Origin: Sinonovacula constricta
Taxonomy: Eukaryota > Mollusca > Bivalvia > Cardiida > Solecurtidae
Reading direction: 5' to 3'
DNA length: 64,000 bases
Assembly (NCBI GenBank): GCA_007844125.1
Contig: CM017561.1
Coordinates: 27,170,193 to 27,234,192, forward strand
Of the stretch, positions 22,873-33,466 are shown piece after piece; the first letter of the stretch is position 1; the number at the start of each line of letters is the position of its first letter. Below the pieces are notes generated by a model, which was not told the origin of the DNA, searched no databases, and saw only the letters and a list, made by a program, of their open reading frames with translations. Made by a program: the position numbers and the translations under genes.

Positions 22873-23133
22873 GTTGGACAAGAGGAGCTCAATAATCCCT
22901 CACCAAAAAGGTCGAACTTGATTGACCGTCTGATGCCACGGAAATCATCCTTCTCCACTATTTATAACAACTTCATGAGCCTTGAACGTCCCAGCAAGCC
23001 TCGTCCTACGCTTCAAGTTGAGAAAGAACGCTCCTCAAACTTTTATAGGAGTCACTCAGACACGGAGGAGAAAGACGTATTTTCCAAGAGTTTCCATGTG
23101 TCGCCAAAAAAGGAAACGGGGCGTGTAACTTAT
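22873..23133 (+). CDS. Candidate cassette exon of the DOCK gene (Ser/basic-rich insert)
   Basis: A 261-nt segment, phase 0 to phase 0, after 'ccctgaag' and before donor 'acttat|gtatgt'; a second in-frame donor, 'cgt|gtaact', lies 9 bases earlier. It encodes 87 residues with no stop. Features are 'NNPSPKRSNLIDRL', 'PRKSSFSTIYNNF' with R-x-S-type kinase sites, proline motif 'RPSKPRP' and an acidic/basic 'HSDTEEKDVF' stretch. It looks intrinsically disordered. Exon 6 ends and exon 7 begins in phase 0, so insertion here preserves the DOCK frame. Function unknown; most likely a regulated loop in the helical region. Confidence 0.55.
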
Positions 23134-23435
23134 GTATGTAGATGGCTTGCTGTAATGATTGCATCCCCCTTCTGAAAAAAAGTGAATGAAGAAATCTTGT
23201 TCTTCTGTATGCCATGTAATGTGGAGATTCTATTGTAAATATATCATCCTGTCAACAATCAACTGGCTAACCATGATTGATTGTGCTTCTGAGGTTCTCG
23301 TGCATCCCAGCTCAAGTCTTAGGCTGAAAATACATATGATGTTCTCTTGTAATGCATGCAAGCATCTTGTTTTGGATTAGGACAATATGTCAAATGTATG
23401 TGAAAGCAGTGAAATATACCTATTTCTGATATATT

Positions 23436-24282
23436 CATACAGGTGAACTCTCCAAGTTTTAGAGGGAGACTCTCACTTTAAGGGTCAAAATTATTTTAAA
23501 ATAAAGGTTGTTGTACATATTTTTAAACATATCCCAGTTTTAGAGGGAGACCCTCACTTTAAGGGTCAAAATTATTTTAAAATGAAGTCTGTTGTACATA
23601 TTTTCAAACATATCCCAGTTTTAGAGGGAGACTCTCACTTTAAGGGTCAAAATTATCTTAAAATGAAGTCTGTTGTACATATTTTCAAACATATCCCAGT
23701 TTTAGAGGGAGACTCTCACTTTAAGGGTCAAAATTATCTTAAAATGAAGGTTGTTGTACATATTTTCAAACATATCCCAGTTTTAGAGGGAGACTCTCAC
23801 TTTAAGGGTCAAAATTGTCTTAAAATGAAGGCTGTTGTACATATTTTCAAACATATCCCAGTTTTAGAGGGAGACTCCCGCTTTAAGGGTTAAAATTGTC
23901 TTAAAATGAAGGCTGTTGTACATATTTTCAAACATATCCCAGTTTTAGAGGGAGACTCCCGCTTTAAGGGTTAAAATTGTCTTAAAATGAAGGCTGTTGT
24001 ACATATTTTCTAACATATCCCAGTTTTAGAGGGAGACTCCCGCTTTAAGGGTTAAAATTATTTTAAAATGAAGGCTGTTGTACATATTTTTAAACATACC
24101 CCAGTTTTAGAGGGAGACTCCCGCTTTAAGGGTTAAAATTATTTTAAAATGAAGGCATATTTTCAAACATATCCCTAATTGGAAACAGATAACTTCCTTC
24201 TTTGTTTATATGAAAATTACAAATCTCCCACTTTGCAATTGAAAATCTTCCACATTGGCCTCAGCAAAAGTTCACATGTATG
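23436..24282 (+). mobile_element. MITE family M3, copy 1, with an expanded 81-bp core
   Basis: Ends are 'catacaggtgaact' and 'agttcacatgtatg', with an imperfect 6-bp flank (TATATT/TATAGT). The interior contains about nine tandem 81-bp units ('cccagttttagagggagact', 'tttaagggt.aaaatt', 'gttgtacatattttcaaa'), then the single-copy right part 'ggaaacagataactt' and 'tttggcctcag'-like sequence. Because 81 is a multiple of three, one frame stays open as a 27-residue repeat (23582-23893); this is a by-product, not a gene. Confidence 0.88.
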
Positions 24283-24598
24283 TATAGTATATGTATATTA
24301 CCAGATATACATAGTATAAACATTGTGTTATAAATGCATTTTGTTTATATGTTAAACACACCTGTAAAATTAAAACTAAAAAAAGATTTTTTTTTTTCAC
24401 TTATAACTGGTCTTAGTATTCCTAAAAAGAACACAAAGTGACAAATTGAAGTCCTCTTTAATGCTGCTGTATGACCAGAATGACATACATCTGCCTTCAT
24501 CTGTCTTCATCTAGCATGCAAACTCTTGAATGGAGACCTTGGAACTTAATCCTTTGTCATTTTTTATTGTCAGTCATGGATTGTATTTTTCTCAATAA

Positions 24599-24893
24599 CC
24601 GGCCGCAATAGCTCAGGTGGTAGAGCGTCGACTTGCGGATCGGGAGGTCGTGGATCGAACCCCGACCGGGTCAAACCAAAGACTTTAAAGTTGGTAGTAG
24701 TGGCTTCCCTCCTAACGCTCGGGGCTAATGGGACAGCATTACGCCTGAATCGTCGGTGTCAGTATAATCAGTATAATGGAATGGCCGGGTTCAGTCCCTA
24801 GGCACCTCATAAGTGCCCCTGTGCTATAATGATAGAAATGTCGCTGCGCAGTATCGGCAAAAATGCCGGCTAATCCCTAATCCCTAATCCCTC
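24599..24893 (+). mobile_element. tRNA-derived SINE, family B, copy 2
   Basis: The head 'ccggccgcaatagctcaggt' carries an A box, followed by a B-box region 'ggatcgaacccc', body 'gtagtagtggcttccctcct' and 'cctcataagtgcccctgtgc'. The tail is (taatccc)n. The TATCCC-type tail separates this family from the AAAC-tailed family A. Confidence 0.92.
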
Positions 24894-25202
24894 AATGCTA
24901 CTAATAAGAATGTCAATATACATCTATTTATTTCTTTGAGTCCTGTTCAATGCATGCTTAGGACACAGAAGCTCTACGAATGGAAATGCTTGCTTGATTG
25001 CAAGTTGAGACAACTTGTCTTTAATCCTTCTGATGCAACATATAGATAATAAAAGGCTTAACAATTTAATCTGCTCACACCTTCCTGCTTAAATAGCAAG
25101 ATATCCATATAAACACAGTAGCTAGAAGAGTAGATATAGATCAGACAGCTGTTATCAGGGAACTGGTTAATCTTGGTCTACACTTTTTGCTCGAGTTTAA
25201 TC

Positions 25203-25412
25203 CAGGGTTGTCACTAGGAGGCGGCTGGCGGCTGATTTGACCGTCCCAAATGGAAATCGGGCCGCCTCAAATTTTTTTGGGAAAAAAAAAAAATCGGTCA
25301 AGATCATGCCACCGGACCCCGCTAGCAGCGCTTCTCACCTTCGGCACTCGCATAGCCTAGCCTACTTAAAAGTTAATTGAGCCTGCTCAAAATACTTCTA
25401 GTGACAACCCTG
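25203..25412 (-). mobile_element. MITE family M2, copy 2
   Basis: Inverted relative to 7529-7736. Ends are 'cagggttgtcactag' and 'ctagtgacaaccctg', flanked by a perfect 6-bp direct repeat TTAATC. Shared interior includes 'gcggctgatttgaccg' and 'agcgctgctagcgggg'-like blocks. Confidence 0.88.
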
Positions 25413-26128
25413 TTAATCATTCATTCTTAGTTGGATAAGAGTAAAAATATCTTGTCTGGTCACAAGATTTATTTGTTTTGTTTTGTTTTAAAGACCTGGT
25501 AGCAATGATATGAAATAGGTTATTTCTCATTTGAGAACAATTATCTCATTGATAACATGTATATATTTTGTCTAGGTACTAATGTGGAAATCAATTAAAC
25601 CAATTAATGAATTAATTAAAATATAATTAATTAGTCTTTAATTTGAACTAATTTTAATGTATGACAATGACTAATAATTGTGTAACTATCAGGTAGTGTG
25701 ACAGTAAATTAAAACTTATTTACTTTATTTAATTGCGTGATTTTTTTCATGTGATTTATTATTAAGTGTTGTCTATTTTTACTTATGCAACAAAATAAAA
25801 GTGTAATAATAATAAAAATAATAATTATTTAAAGCAAACAAAATGGGAGTAATGTTTCAACCAAGAGTTGAAATAAAACAACCTGTAAACCATCATCATG
25901 TCCACCTGTAATATAATGTTTGAAATGCTTAAAATCTCCAACATTCAGGTTGAAACCAAAGACTTAACATAAATGTAGATTGAAATAATATTTGATGAAT
26001 ATTTCAACAAATTTTGCTATTTTAGAACATGGATGACACATGTTAAAGTTCCAAATTAATCCTAGGTACAGGCAATGCTGCAATCTGCTTTAAACTTCCT
26101 GTCCGTCTGAATATTAACCTCACTAATA
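25413..26128. other. Intron 6, AT-rich stretch
   Basis: Very AT-rich, with 'attaattaaaatataatta' type sequence near 25610. No exon or element recognised. Confidence 0.5.
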
Positions 26129-26357
26129 CTGTGGTATCATTTAATTTCGCTGGCACGAAATTTCGCGCAATCGCAGAAAAAGGCTGTTTCGCGCTGACGT
26201 AAATTTGCCCAAATAACAATCCATTCGGACATTAGCACGTTTCGGATACATATGTGGAACTAAGTGGTAAAATGTTAGCTTAGTTTTTAAATTCGCGCAC
26301 TGGCACGTGGCGAAATACGCGAAAATTAAGCCATCGCTAAATAAAATGATACCACAG
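26129..26357. mobile_element. MITE family M4, copy 1 (TIR CTGTGGTATCATTTAATTTC)
   Basis: The ends 'ctgtggtatcatttaatttc' and 'aaataaaatgataccacag' are inverted repeats between TA dinucleotides. The interior is rich in 'tttcgcgc' motifs and includes 'cattcggacattagcacg' and 'aaattcgcgcactgg'. A second, longer copy lies at 30741-31141. Non-coding. Confidence 0.88.
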
Positions 26358-26673
26358 TAATGCATATAGTCAAGGAGATTGAATTAAGTCAGCATGGGGT
26401 TTGCATGAAATTGACCTTTCTTGCATGTATTGTTAATGACTTGTACTGTTTAATGTTTTGTTTTGAAAAACAACAACATGATTTGTCATAATGTTCAATT
26501 AGTCTTGGTGACGATATTCTGGTTTTAGATCTAGTAATGAAGTAATAGTGGACATTATGGCTTGTAGTTCAACAACTGAAACAGATTTAAAACATACTGA
26601 ATTATGGTGTTGACTAACAATTGAGGGGAAATGTTTAATCTGTATAGAATATTTTTATGAGTGACTCATTATA

Positions 26674-27111
26674 GATAGTTTCTGTGTGATGTCATCGACA
26701 CTGATAAGACAGTTTAAGGCAGCCATCTTTGTGGGCAGAAGCTAATGCAGGCCGAAATCGGGAAATATGTGCTGTTTTAAACTCACCACTGTGTTTTTAT
26801 TTGTCAGTATATTTTACTGAATTTTATATCAAATTTAAAAGCTTTTATAAAGTATTTTCAATTTAAAAACTATATCTTGATAGATTAAATTTAATTCTAT
26901 GTGCATTTATCAATTGTAAAAATGTTATATTCTAAAAATATAATTTTCAAGATCTTTCCAATGGTGTATAGCTTTTAATTTTCGGACCACAAATGAAGAA
27001 ATTACAAGAAAATAAAATTTACTCTTCTATACAATTCATATGAAAATCCCTTGAAGTTACCATCAAAGATGGCTGCCAAGATAAGGGATTTTTACTGATG
27101 TGGAAACTATC
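26674..27111 (+). mobile_element. MITE family M1, copy 2 (internally deleted)
   Basis: Ends 'gatagtttctgtgtgatg' and 'gatgtggaaactatc', with inverted 'ggcagccatctttg' motifs. It is about 80 bp shorter than the other three copies owing to an internal deletion around 26885. Confidence 0.88.
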
Positions 27112-27235
27112 TTTTGCCGGAGACAGCAATGGAGGAAGATGTTACCATGTTATATAATAAATAATATGCAACCTCATCCTCAGCCTACAACATATTTATG
27201 AACCTGTTCATTTTGTAATATGTAGTGTCCATTTA

Positions 27236-28139
27236 CTTTAATGTGCTATTTATCTATGTGTGATATTTACCTGTGTATACTATTTACCTGTGTACACTAT
27301 TTACCTGTCTATGGTATTTACCTGTGTATATTATTTACCTCTGTAAACTATTTAGTTGTGTATACTAGTAACCTGTATACACTATCTACCCGTGTATACT
27401 ATTTACCAGTGTATACTTTTTACCTGTGTATTATTTACCTGTGTATACTATTTACCAGTGTAAACTATTTACCTGTATATACTATTTACCTGTGTGTACT
27501 ATTATCCTGTATACACTATCTAATGGTGTATACTATTTACCTGTGTATACTATTTACCAGTGTAAACGATTTACCTGTGTACACTATTTACCTGTGTATA
27601 TTATTTACCTGTGTATACTATTTACCAGTGTAAACTATTTACCTGTGTATACTATTTACCTGTGTATACTATTATCCTGTATACACTATCTAACGGTGTA
27701 TACTATTTACCTGTGTATACTATTTACCAGTGTAAAACTATTTACCTGTGTACACTATTTACCTGTGTATACTATTTACCTGTGTATATTATTTACATGT
27801 GTATACTATTTACCAGTGTAAACTATTTACCTGTGTATTCTATTTACCTGTGTATACTATTATCCTGTATACACTATCTAACGGTGTATACTATTTACCT
27901 GTGTATACTATTTACCTGTGTATACTATTATCCTGTATACACTATTTACCTGTGTATACTATTTACCTGTGTATACTATTTACCTGTGTACACTCTTTAC
28001 CTGTGTATACTATTTACCTGTGTACACTATTTACCTGTGTATACTATTTACCTGTTGACACTATTTACCTGTGTATACTATTTACCTGTTGACACTATTT
28101 ACCTGTGTATACTATTTACCTGTGTATACTATTTACCGT
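27236..28139. repeat. 17-bp minisatellite array, about 53 copies
   Basis: Tandem copies of 'tatttacctgtgtatac' with variants (TGTAAAC, TGTACAC, TTATCC, CCAG). Higher-order blocks of roughly 170-190 bp are visible, for example around 'attatcctgtatacactatc'. The 17-bp period shifts frame each copy, which produces long spurious Tyr/Leu/Cys-rich open frames in all three frames. The array ends 15 bases before the exon 7 acceptor. Confidence 0.96.
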
Positions 28140-28154
28140 ATATATTCCCCCCAG

Positions 28155-28348
28155 GGAGCAGTGATCTCATGTCTCATTGAGATGATACATCTGATGGAAG
28201 AAGAGCACTACGATGCCCTATTACACGTGTACAACCGCGGCCCTAACCTCAAACAGTTCCTCATCAGGATACTGGAAGTGTTCCTACTGCTTGTCAAACC
28301 GGACATCTTCCCTGGGGACTGGACGGTCATGAGGATGGTCACCAACAA
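28155..28348 (+). CDS. DOCK3/4: DOCK-family GEF, exon 7 of window
   Basis: A 194-nt exon with acceptor 'tatattccccccag' and donor 'caacaa|gtgagt', phase 0 to phase 2. The peptide starts 'GAVISCLIEMIHLMEEEHYD' and ends 'VKPDIFPGDWTVMRMVTN'. The 'FP-DW-VM--V-N' signature is strongly conserved across DOCK1-5. GC content is much higher than in the flanks. Directly upstream is the 17-bp minisatellite. Confidence 0.93.
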
Positions 28349-29725
28349 GTGAGTTGAAGTATTTTAAATCTCCAGAATAAAAGAATATGTTTCTCCCTTA
28401 TTTATCACCCAACCTATATCTAGCTGATGTCAGTACAAGGATTGTATCTGGTAGAACAGAGTGCTTTATTTTACAGTATCAATGTAGCTCCACATAAGAA
28501 CTACTGTTAGGATATATGAATCTATATAATGAATATATGATATAATACATGTGAGTTATTAGCTCACCCGAGCATTGTGTACAAGGTGAAATTTTCTGCT
28601 TCATCTCTCCTGCATAGACCACAATTTATGCATGAACACTCTAGAGGCTTCAGTTTTAATCTTCTCCAAATTCGGTCAAAATGTTGGCAGGTCAAAATGT
28701 TGGCATCAAATTTTGGAAGATTTGAAAACTAGGTCATGTGAGGTGGAAAGTAGATCACCTAGTCAAATTCTAGAAAATCTTGGTCACACCCTGTAATTAA
28801 CATCCATCGCCCAGTCTCCCCAAATTTGTTGTCAGTATGTATACATATAATCTGGAATAGGTTCAACACTGGGTCATGTTGGGGTCAGAAAGTATCTCAC
28901 TAGCACAAATTGTAAGAATCCTTGTGAACATCATAGAGGCAATATTTTCGACCTACTTTTCTCAAAAACAGAATGGTTGTTTGCATGCAAAACTGGATCA
29001 TATGGGGTCAGAAAGTAGGTCAGTAGGTTAAATCATTGAACAACTTTGTGAACAAAATAATGAGTCATTTTGGACATAATTTTTACTGAACTTTTTATAA
29101 AAAAAGCAGAATCTTTGTCTGCATGGTATCTTTGATGGTTAAATGTGCAAGGATTTGCTCAGTAAATAACTAGTGATCAGTTGATTTCAGAGACAAAGCT
29201 TTTTACAGTTAGTCTAATGATAAGATTTTTAAAGCATACAGAAAGCCAGGGCTTTCAAACTTGTAGCAGGGCTCTGGGTTTTTTTTGGTCCGAGCCAACC
29301 AATGAGCCAAATTTGAAAATTATGCGCCACTTTTTTATTTCATGAGCCATTTTTGTGAGCCAAATTTACGCGTCAATTTTGTTGTTATATTTGTAGTATG
29401 TATATGTATGTTTGTTAACACGCAATTCTTTTTATTTTAATATAGTTTTTGTACATTGAATTGAGAATGAAAAGAAAACAACGTGAACTTTCTTTTTTAC
29501 GTTTTATTAACATGAACATTTGTATATATTTTATATATTAATCGACAATCTGGTACTGTCCAATTTATGATCGCAACAAACATTTGGCTGGCTGCTTTAT
29601 TATCATCTCACAAATTACACTAATCCTTTCCTGAGGCGATGTTTATTCGGCGGTTATGTACACTACAATGTAGTTCAGGTAAATTGTGACTCTCTTGTTT
29701 ATATTTTATTTTCACTATGTTTCAG
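28349..29725. other. Intron 7
   Basis: Contains the dispersed repeat at 28558-29230. At 29290-29380 a short degenerate direct repeat of 'gagccaaattt' is seen. No exon recognised. Confidence 0.5.
28558..29230 (+). repeat. Dispersed molluscan-type repeat ('gggtcatgtggggtcag' motif)
   Basis: Starts near 'tagctcacccgagcattgtg' and contains recurring phrases such as 'actgggtcatg', 'ggggtcagaaagta', 'ctcactag' or 'gtcagtaggtt', and 'aacttggt..gaac'-like text. This resembles a very common dispersed repeat in bivalve genomes, from memory of its wording and not from a search. A shorter relative lies at 32130-32391. Confidence 0.6.
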
Positions 29726-29804
29726 CGTGGTGTTTACTGCTGTAGAATACCTCTCACAAGCCATCAAGGACAAGTACAGCTTGGGGGATAACTTCAGCCT
29801 TAGG
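29726..29804 (+). CDS. DOCK3/4: DOCK-family GEF, exon 8 of window
   Basis: A 79-nt exon with acceptor 'ctatgtttcag' and donor 'cttagg|gtaaaa', phase 2 to phase 0. Joined to exon 7 it reads 'NVVFTAVEYLSQAIKDKYSL' then 'GDNFSLR'. The 'N-V-TAV-YLS-A----' pattern is closer to DOCK3/DOCK4, which have a 'TTVLYLSDAL'-like segment, than to DOCK1/2/5. This supports DOCK-B class assignment. Confidence 0.88.
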
Positions 29805-29932
29805 GTAAAACATTCTCTAGCAACAATTAGTTTCTCTTTAAATTCTACGGCTTTCCTCTAGCTAAACAAAGTCAGTGTCATGCATAGTTTTTTTGAAATA
29901 TGTATGTTATATAGAGAAACAAGTCATCCATG

Positions 29933-30250
29933 ACCGGACCTGGTAGCGCAATCGGTAGAGCATCGGCTCCAGGTACGGGAGGCCCCGGGTTCGATCCGGG
30001 GCCGCGACATACCAAAGTCGTTAAAAATGGTAGTGGTATAGCTCTCTTTGCTAACGCTCAAGCAAATATAAGGGTAGTTCCACGACTGGTTGGCCCGGTG
30101 TCAGGATAATGTGACTGGGTGTGGTATCATGCCAGGTGTTCACAGCATGCTATACACAGTAAAGGCAGCACTATATCTGCTTCAAGTGGACACCGTCTCC
30201 AGATAACTGAAATACTGTTGGTGGGACGATAAACCCAATAACATAACAAA
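29933..30250 (+). mobile_element. tRNA-derived SINE, family A, copy 4
   Basis: Full length, flanked by the direct repeat 'aaacaagtcatccat' on both sides. B box 'gggttcgatccgg'; tail AATAACATAACAAAC. Confidence 0.95.
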
Positions 30251-30740
30251 CAAGTCATCCATTAAAGCAACGGACTGGGGATTGTTTTATTTAAATAGTG
30301 AGGTGACACTCAGTGCTTCCATAATGTACAATACTTTTAGTGTTGCTTAACTTAATTGATGGATATTTTTCTTAGTCCATTTAGAAACATCTTTTAGTTT
30401 TTATGTCATCAAGCAAGGCCCAAGGGCATATAGGAATCATGCTGTATTTACTTTCTGCACCGAACAACGCAGCTTCAAGAAGTAGTTCGTATGAGGATTT
30501 GTTGGTGTCATAGCTGCAAGAATAATTTTGCATTGTTTTATTTATAACCTTTATCTAATGATTGTTGATGTTAGAACAAAGTAACATAATGTACAGATAA
30601 TACTTATACTGAAAAGTGTACATTATTTCAACGCGGAAGAAGACACAAAACATTTGTAAATGGCTTTAATTTAGTATTTAATATTACTAAACTCCAAGCC
30701 TCCTTACCATGAATTGTTCAGGCCCATGCTAGATTGTGTA
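30251..30740. other. Intron 8, no feature
   Basis: Unique sequence; nothing recognised. Confidence 0.5.
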
Positions 30741-31141
30741 CTGTGGTATCCTTTAATTTCGCTTGCACAAAATTTCGCACAACCGTGGAAATAGACTATT
30801 TCGCGCCGACGTAAATTCGCGCTAATAATTATAAAAAGAACAACATAACTATAATTGACTGACCCGTTATCAATATTGTTTATAAGAACACGCCAGAAAA
30901 TCATGTGTCAGTTGGCCCCTGTCAGTTACCACTTCCTTTGTTACTAGTAGTCAATTATCGGACCGCTGTTTATTCGGAGCCGCTAATTGACACGGGACCC
31001 GTTTGATTCGGACATTAGCATGTTTCGGATACGTATTTGGAACTATATGGTTAAATATTAGCTTAGGTTTTAAATTCGCGCACTGGGCCGAGCGCGAAAA
31101 ACGCAAAAATTAAGCCATCGCTAAAAAAAATGATACCACAG
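30741..31141. mobile_element. MITE family M4, copy 2 (longer form)
   Basis: Ends 'ctgtggtatcctttaatttc' and 'aaaatgataccacag' between TA dinucleotides. Compared with 26129-26357 it carries about 170 extra bases in the middle ('gactgacccgttatcaata' to 'gacacgggacccgtttgatt'). Either this is the ancestral length or it has an insertion; those extra bases contain the facing pair 'gactgacccgtt' and 'gacacgggaccc'. Confidence 0.85.
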
Positions 31142-31637
31142 TAGCTTTTGTATTGAGCTGTCTAATCACAATGTACCCTATATGCTACTGTATCTCTATC
31201 TTTGCATAAAGTTGAAGAGAAATTTACAAAAAAAATTGTGTACTGGCAATTTTCAGCTAACTTGAAGTGTAGTCATTCAGTAATATCCATTGGTTATTTG
31301 CCCTTACATATTTAATTAGTTCTCTTTGATGTTACTTCCTGTGCCAAAATTCCTATACTGTAAATTCCAATTAAAACCTAAACTTCACAAAAATCTCTGA
31401 TTTATTAGTTATGTGATAAATAGAATCCATCATTGCTGTTTATTGAATACTGATAGATGGATGAAATGATACAAAACGTGTCAAAACCTTGTACCATATC
31501 TTTCCATTCTTCTTGTTTAATATTTGTACTATTCAATGAACACTCATGCCAGATTCTAAATCAAACACATGTTTCATGACGAGGGTTAATCAAGGCCTCA
31601 CAATTGTAATGTTACTGCTGTCTGTCATATTTTCCAG

Positions 31638-31738
31638 CTGTGGTCAAGCTACTTCAACCTGGCCATTGCTTTCATCTCCCAACCCAGTCTACAACTGGAG
31701 CAATATTCAGAAGCCAAGGCACAAAAACTTAAAGAAAG
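31638..31738 (+). CDS. DOCK3/4: DOCK-family GEF, exon 9 of window
   Basis: A 101-nt exon with acceptor 'atattttccag' and donor 'gaaag|gtaggt', phase 0 to phase 2. The peptide is '[20 protein letters not shown]' then '[14 protein letters not shown]'. The 'LW--YF-LA-AFI-Q-SLQLE-----K--KIL-KYGDMR' block is among the best conserved parts of DOCK proteins outside DHR1/DHR2. The 3' end of this exon with its donor is tandemly copied twice in the intron that follows. Confidence 0.95.
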
Positions 31739-32011
31739 GTAGGTTTCCACGTAGTGTGTGTCCTTCACATGGAATATCCTTAAATATCTCCATATCACCA
31801 ACTTAAGTCTACTGAATCTGAGGCATAGAAACTCATGGAAGGGTAGGTGACCAAAAAGTTTGTGTGACCTTCATAGGCAATATCTTTACATATCATCATA
31901 TCACCAACTTAGGCCAATGAATCTGAGGCACAGAAACTTATGGAAGGGTAGGTGACCAAAAAGTTTGTGTGACCTTCATAGGCAATATCCTTACATATCA
32001 CCATATCAATT
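31708..32011. repeat. 105-bp triplication including the exon 9 donor
   Basis: Three successive units: the first spans the last 31 exon bases and the start of intron 9; the second and third are intronic. GT positions line up at 31739, 31843 and 31948, all in the context 'GG/AG GTAGGT'. Downstream parts 'tgaccttcataggcaatatc' and 'acatatcaccatatcac' are shared. Confidence 0.88.
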
Positions 32012-32129
32012 TAATTTTATCAATTCAATTTATTTATTGGCATAAACATACAGTTAATCGCCAGAACATCATAACATAGTGTCAATAAGTAAACAGATAT
32101 TTGTTCAAAGATATCAACAACTTAGTGTT

Positions 32130-32391
32130 AAGTCTTCTGAAAGGCTACATTTATGGCCAAATCTTCACTAAACTTGGGCAGAAACTTTTTTAAAGGAGAC
32201 ATGTGGGGTCCAAAACTGTGTCACTAGGTCAATCGTTGAACAACCCCATTATCACTTTAAAAGACTTATTTTAGGCCTAATTATTACAGAACTTAATCAA
32301 AATCTTGTCTGGCTTCCTTGATAGCTTAATTAATGCAAGGATTTGTTTAGCAAATATATTGTGATAGCTAAATGCTTAGAACACTGTTGTG
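32130..32391 (+). repeat. Fragment of the molluscan-type dispersed repeat
   Basis: Contains 'tggggtccaaaactgtgtca' and 'ctaggtcaatcgttgaacaa', like phrases in 28558-29230 ('gggtcagaaagtaggtcag', 'aaatcattgaacaac'). Confidence 0.55.
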
Positions 32392-32594
32392 TATATTTAT
32401 TCTTGTGATAAGATTTTAAAGCATACTGAAAGTGAGGGTCCTCTGTCGAACATTTCAGGGCTTAAATTACTTCTTTGTTTTTCAGATTAAAAATCACTTT
32501 TTAAAGTCATCATTTCGTATTTGGCCTTTATCTTTTGTTAAAATTATTGGTTATATAATTTATAATTCCTATAAAGTTATCTAACTTGTATAAT
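32392..32594. repeat. Left copy of about 200-bp tandem duplication
   Basis: From 'tatatttattcttgtga' to 'aacttgtataata'. It matches 33467-33661 closely (about 92 percent by eye). The two copies are separated only by the inverted-repeat element at 32595-33466. Confidence 0.9.
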
Positions 32595-33466
32595 ACAGTC
32601 AACTCTCGTTATCTCAAAATCGGTTATCTCAAATTTCCGGTTATGTCAAACTGTTTTCTACGGTCCCGTTTTTTTCCCAATAGTTTCTATATAGATCGAC
32701 TCCGCTTAACTCAAATTCGGATGTGTCAAATTATCGGATATATCAAACTAAATTCTTTGTCCCCACACGTATAAAACTGTTGAAATCAGTTGGTCTATCT
32801 CAAACTTCAAATTGCTATAAGATGCAAAACGGCAACAATAGTGATTTTCACACCTATAGTGAAACTCGCGAAGATTTGGGCGCAAGTATTATCTCCAATT
32901 ATCGGCAATCAGGATGTTACATAATTTAGAGAAGAGGTTAATCGATTATTATTTAATTAGCTGTTTTAATGAACAACAATTTCGTTAATCAATTAACGCT
33001 GATTAAAGTGTTTCAGTTTGTACTTGTTGTAACAGTTTTTGAGAACTTGTTGACATGGCCTTCTCAACTTGTAAATAAAATGAGAGGTCGCGTTAGTGAT
33101 TTTATCATTCTTCCACTACCTACCCACAATACACGTACTGATTTTGAATAAAAAAATAAGCTTCAGGTATACAAAATTAGGCCATGCACTTACGACGACG
33201 CAACAACCTACAATAAAAAAAAGACTATTAAATTACATTGTAAAAAATCTAATAACACTTTAAACATGCAAAACCACACAAACTTGCAGAAACTTAGTTT
33301 ACAGTGGCAGATATAACAAGGAATTTCAGTCATTACCAGTCATCGTGTAGCAGGTAAGATTTTTAAGATTTACACAAACTATCCTTAAATCCGGATAACT
33401 CAAACTTCGGATATCTCAAACTATTTTCTACGGTCCCTTGAAATTTGAGATAACGAGAGTTGACTG
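32595..33466. mobile_element. Non-autonomous pogo/Tigger-like DNA transposon
   Basis: Ends 'cagtcaactctcgttatctc' and 'gagataacgagagttgactg' are inverted and sit between TA dinucleotides, as in Tc1/mariner-pogo elements. Subterminal repeats of 'atctcaaac', 'tcggatatctcaaact' and 'tacggtccc' occur at both ends. At 872 bp with only short open frames, no transposase is encoded. The superfamily is inferred from TIR wording and the TA flank. Confidence 0.85.

Noticed and set aside
23582..23893. 103-codon repeat protein with a 27-residue period
   Set aside because: It is the 81-bp core of an M3 MITE, with no splice or start support and stops in neighbouring units.
27241..28180. Long Tyr/Leu/Cys-rich open frames (up to 189 codons)
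   Set aside because: Products of a 17-bp tandem repeat whose units lack stops in all three frames; only the 28155-28348 part is a real exon.
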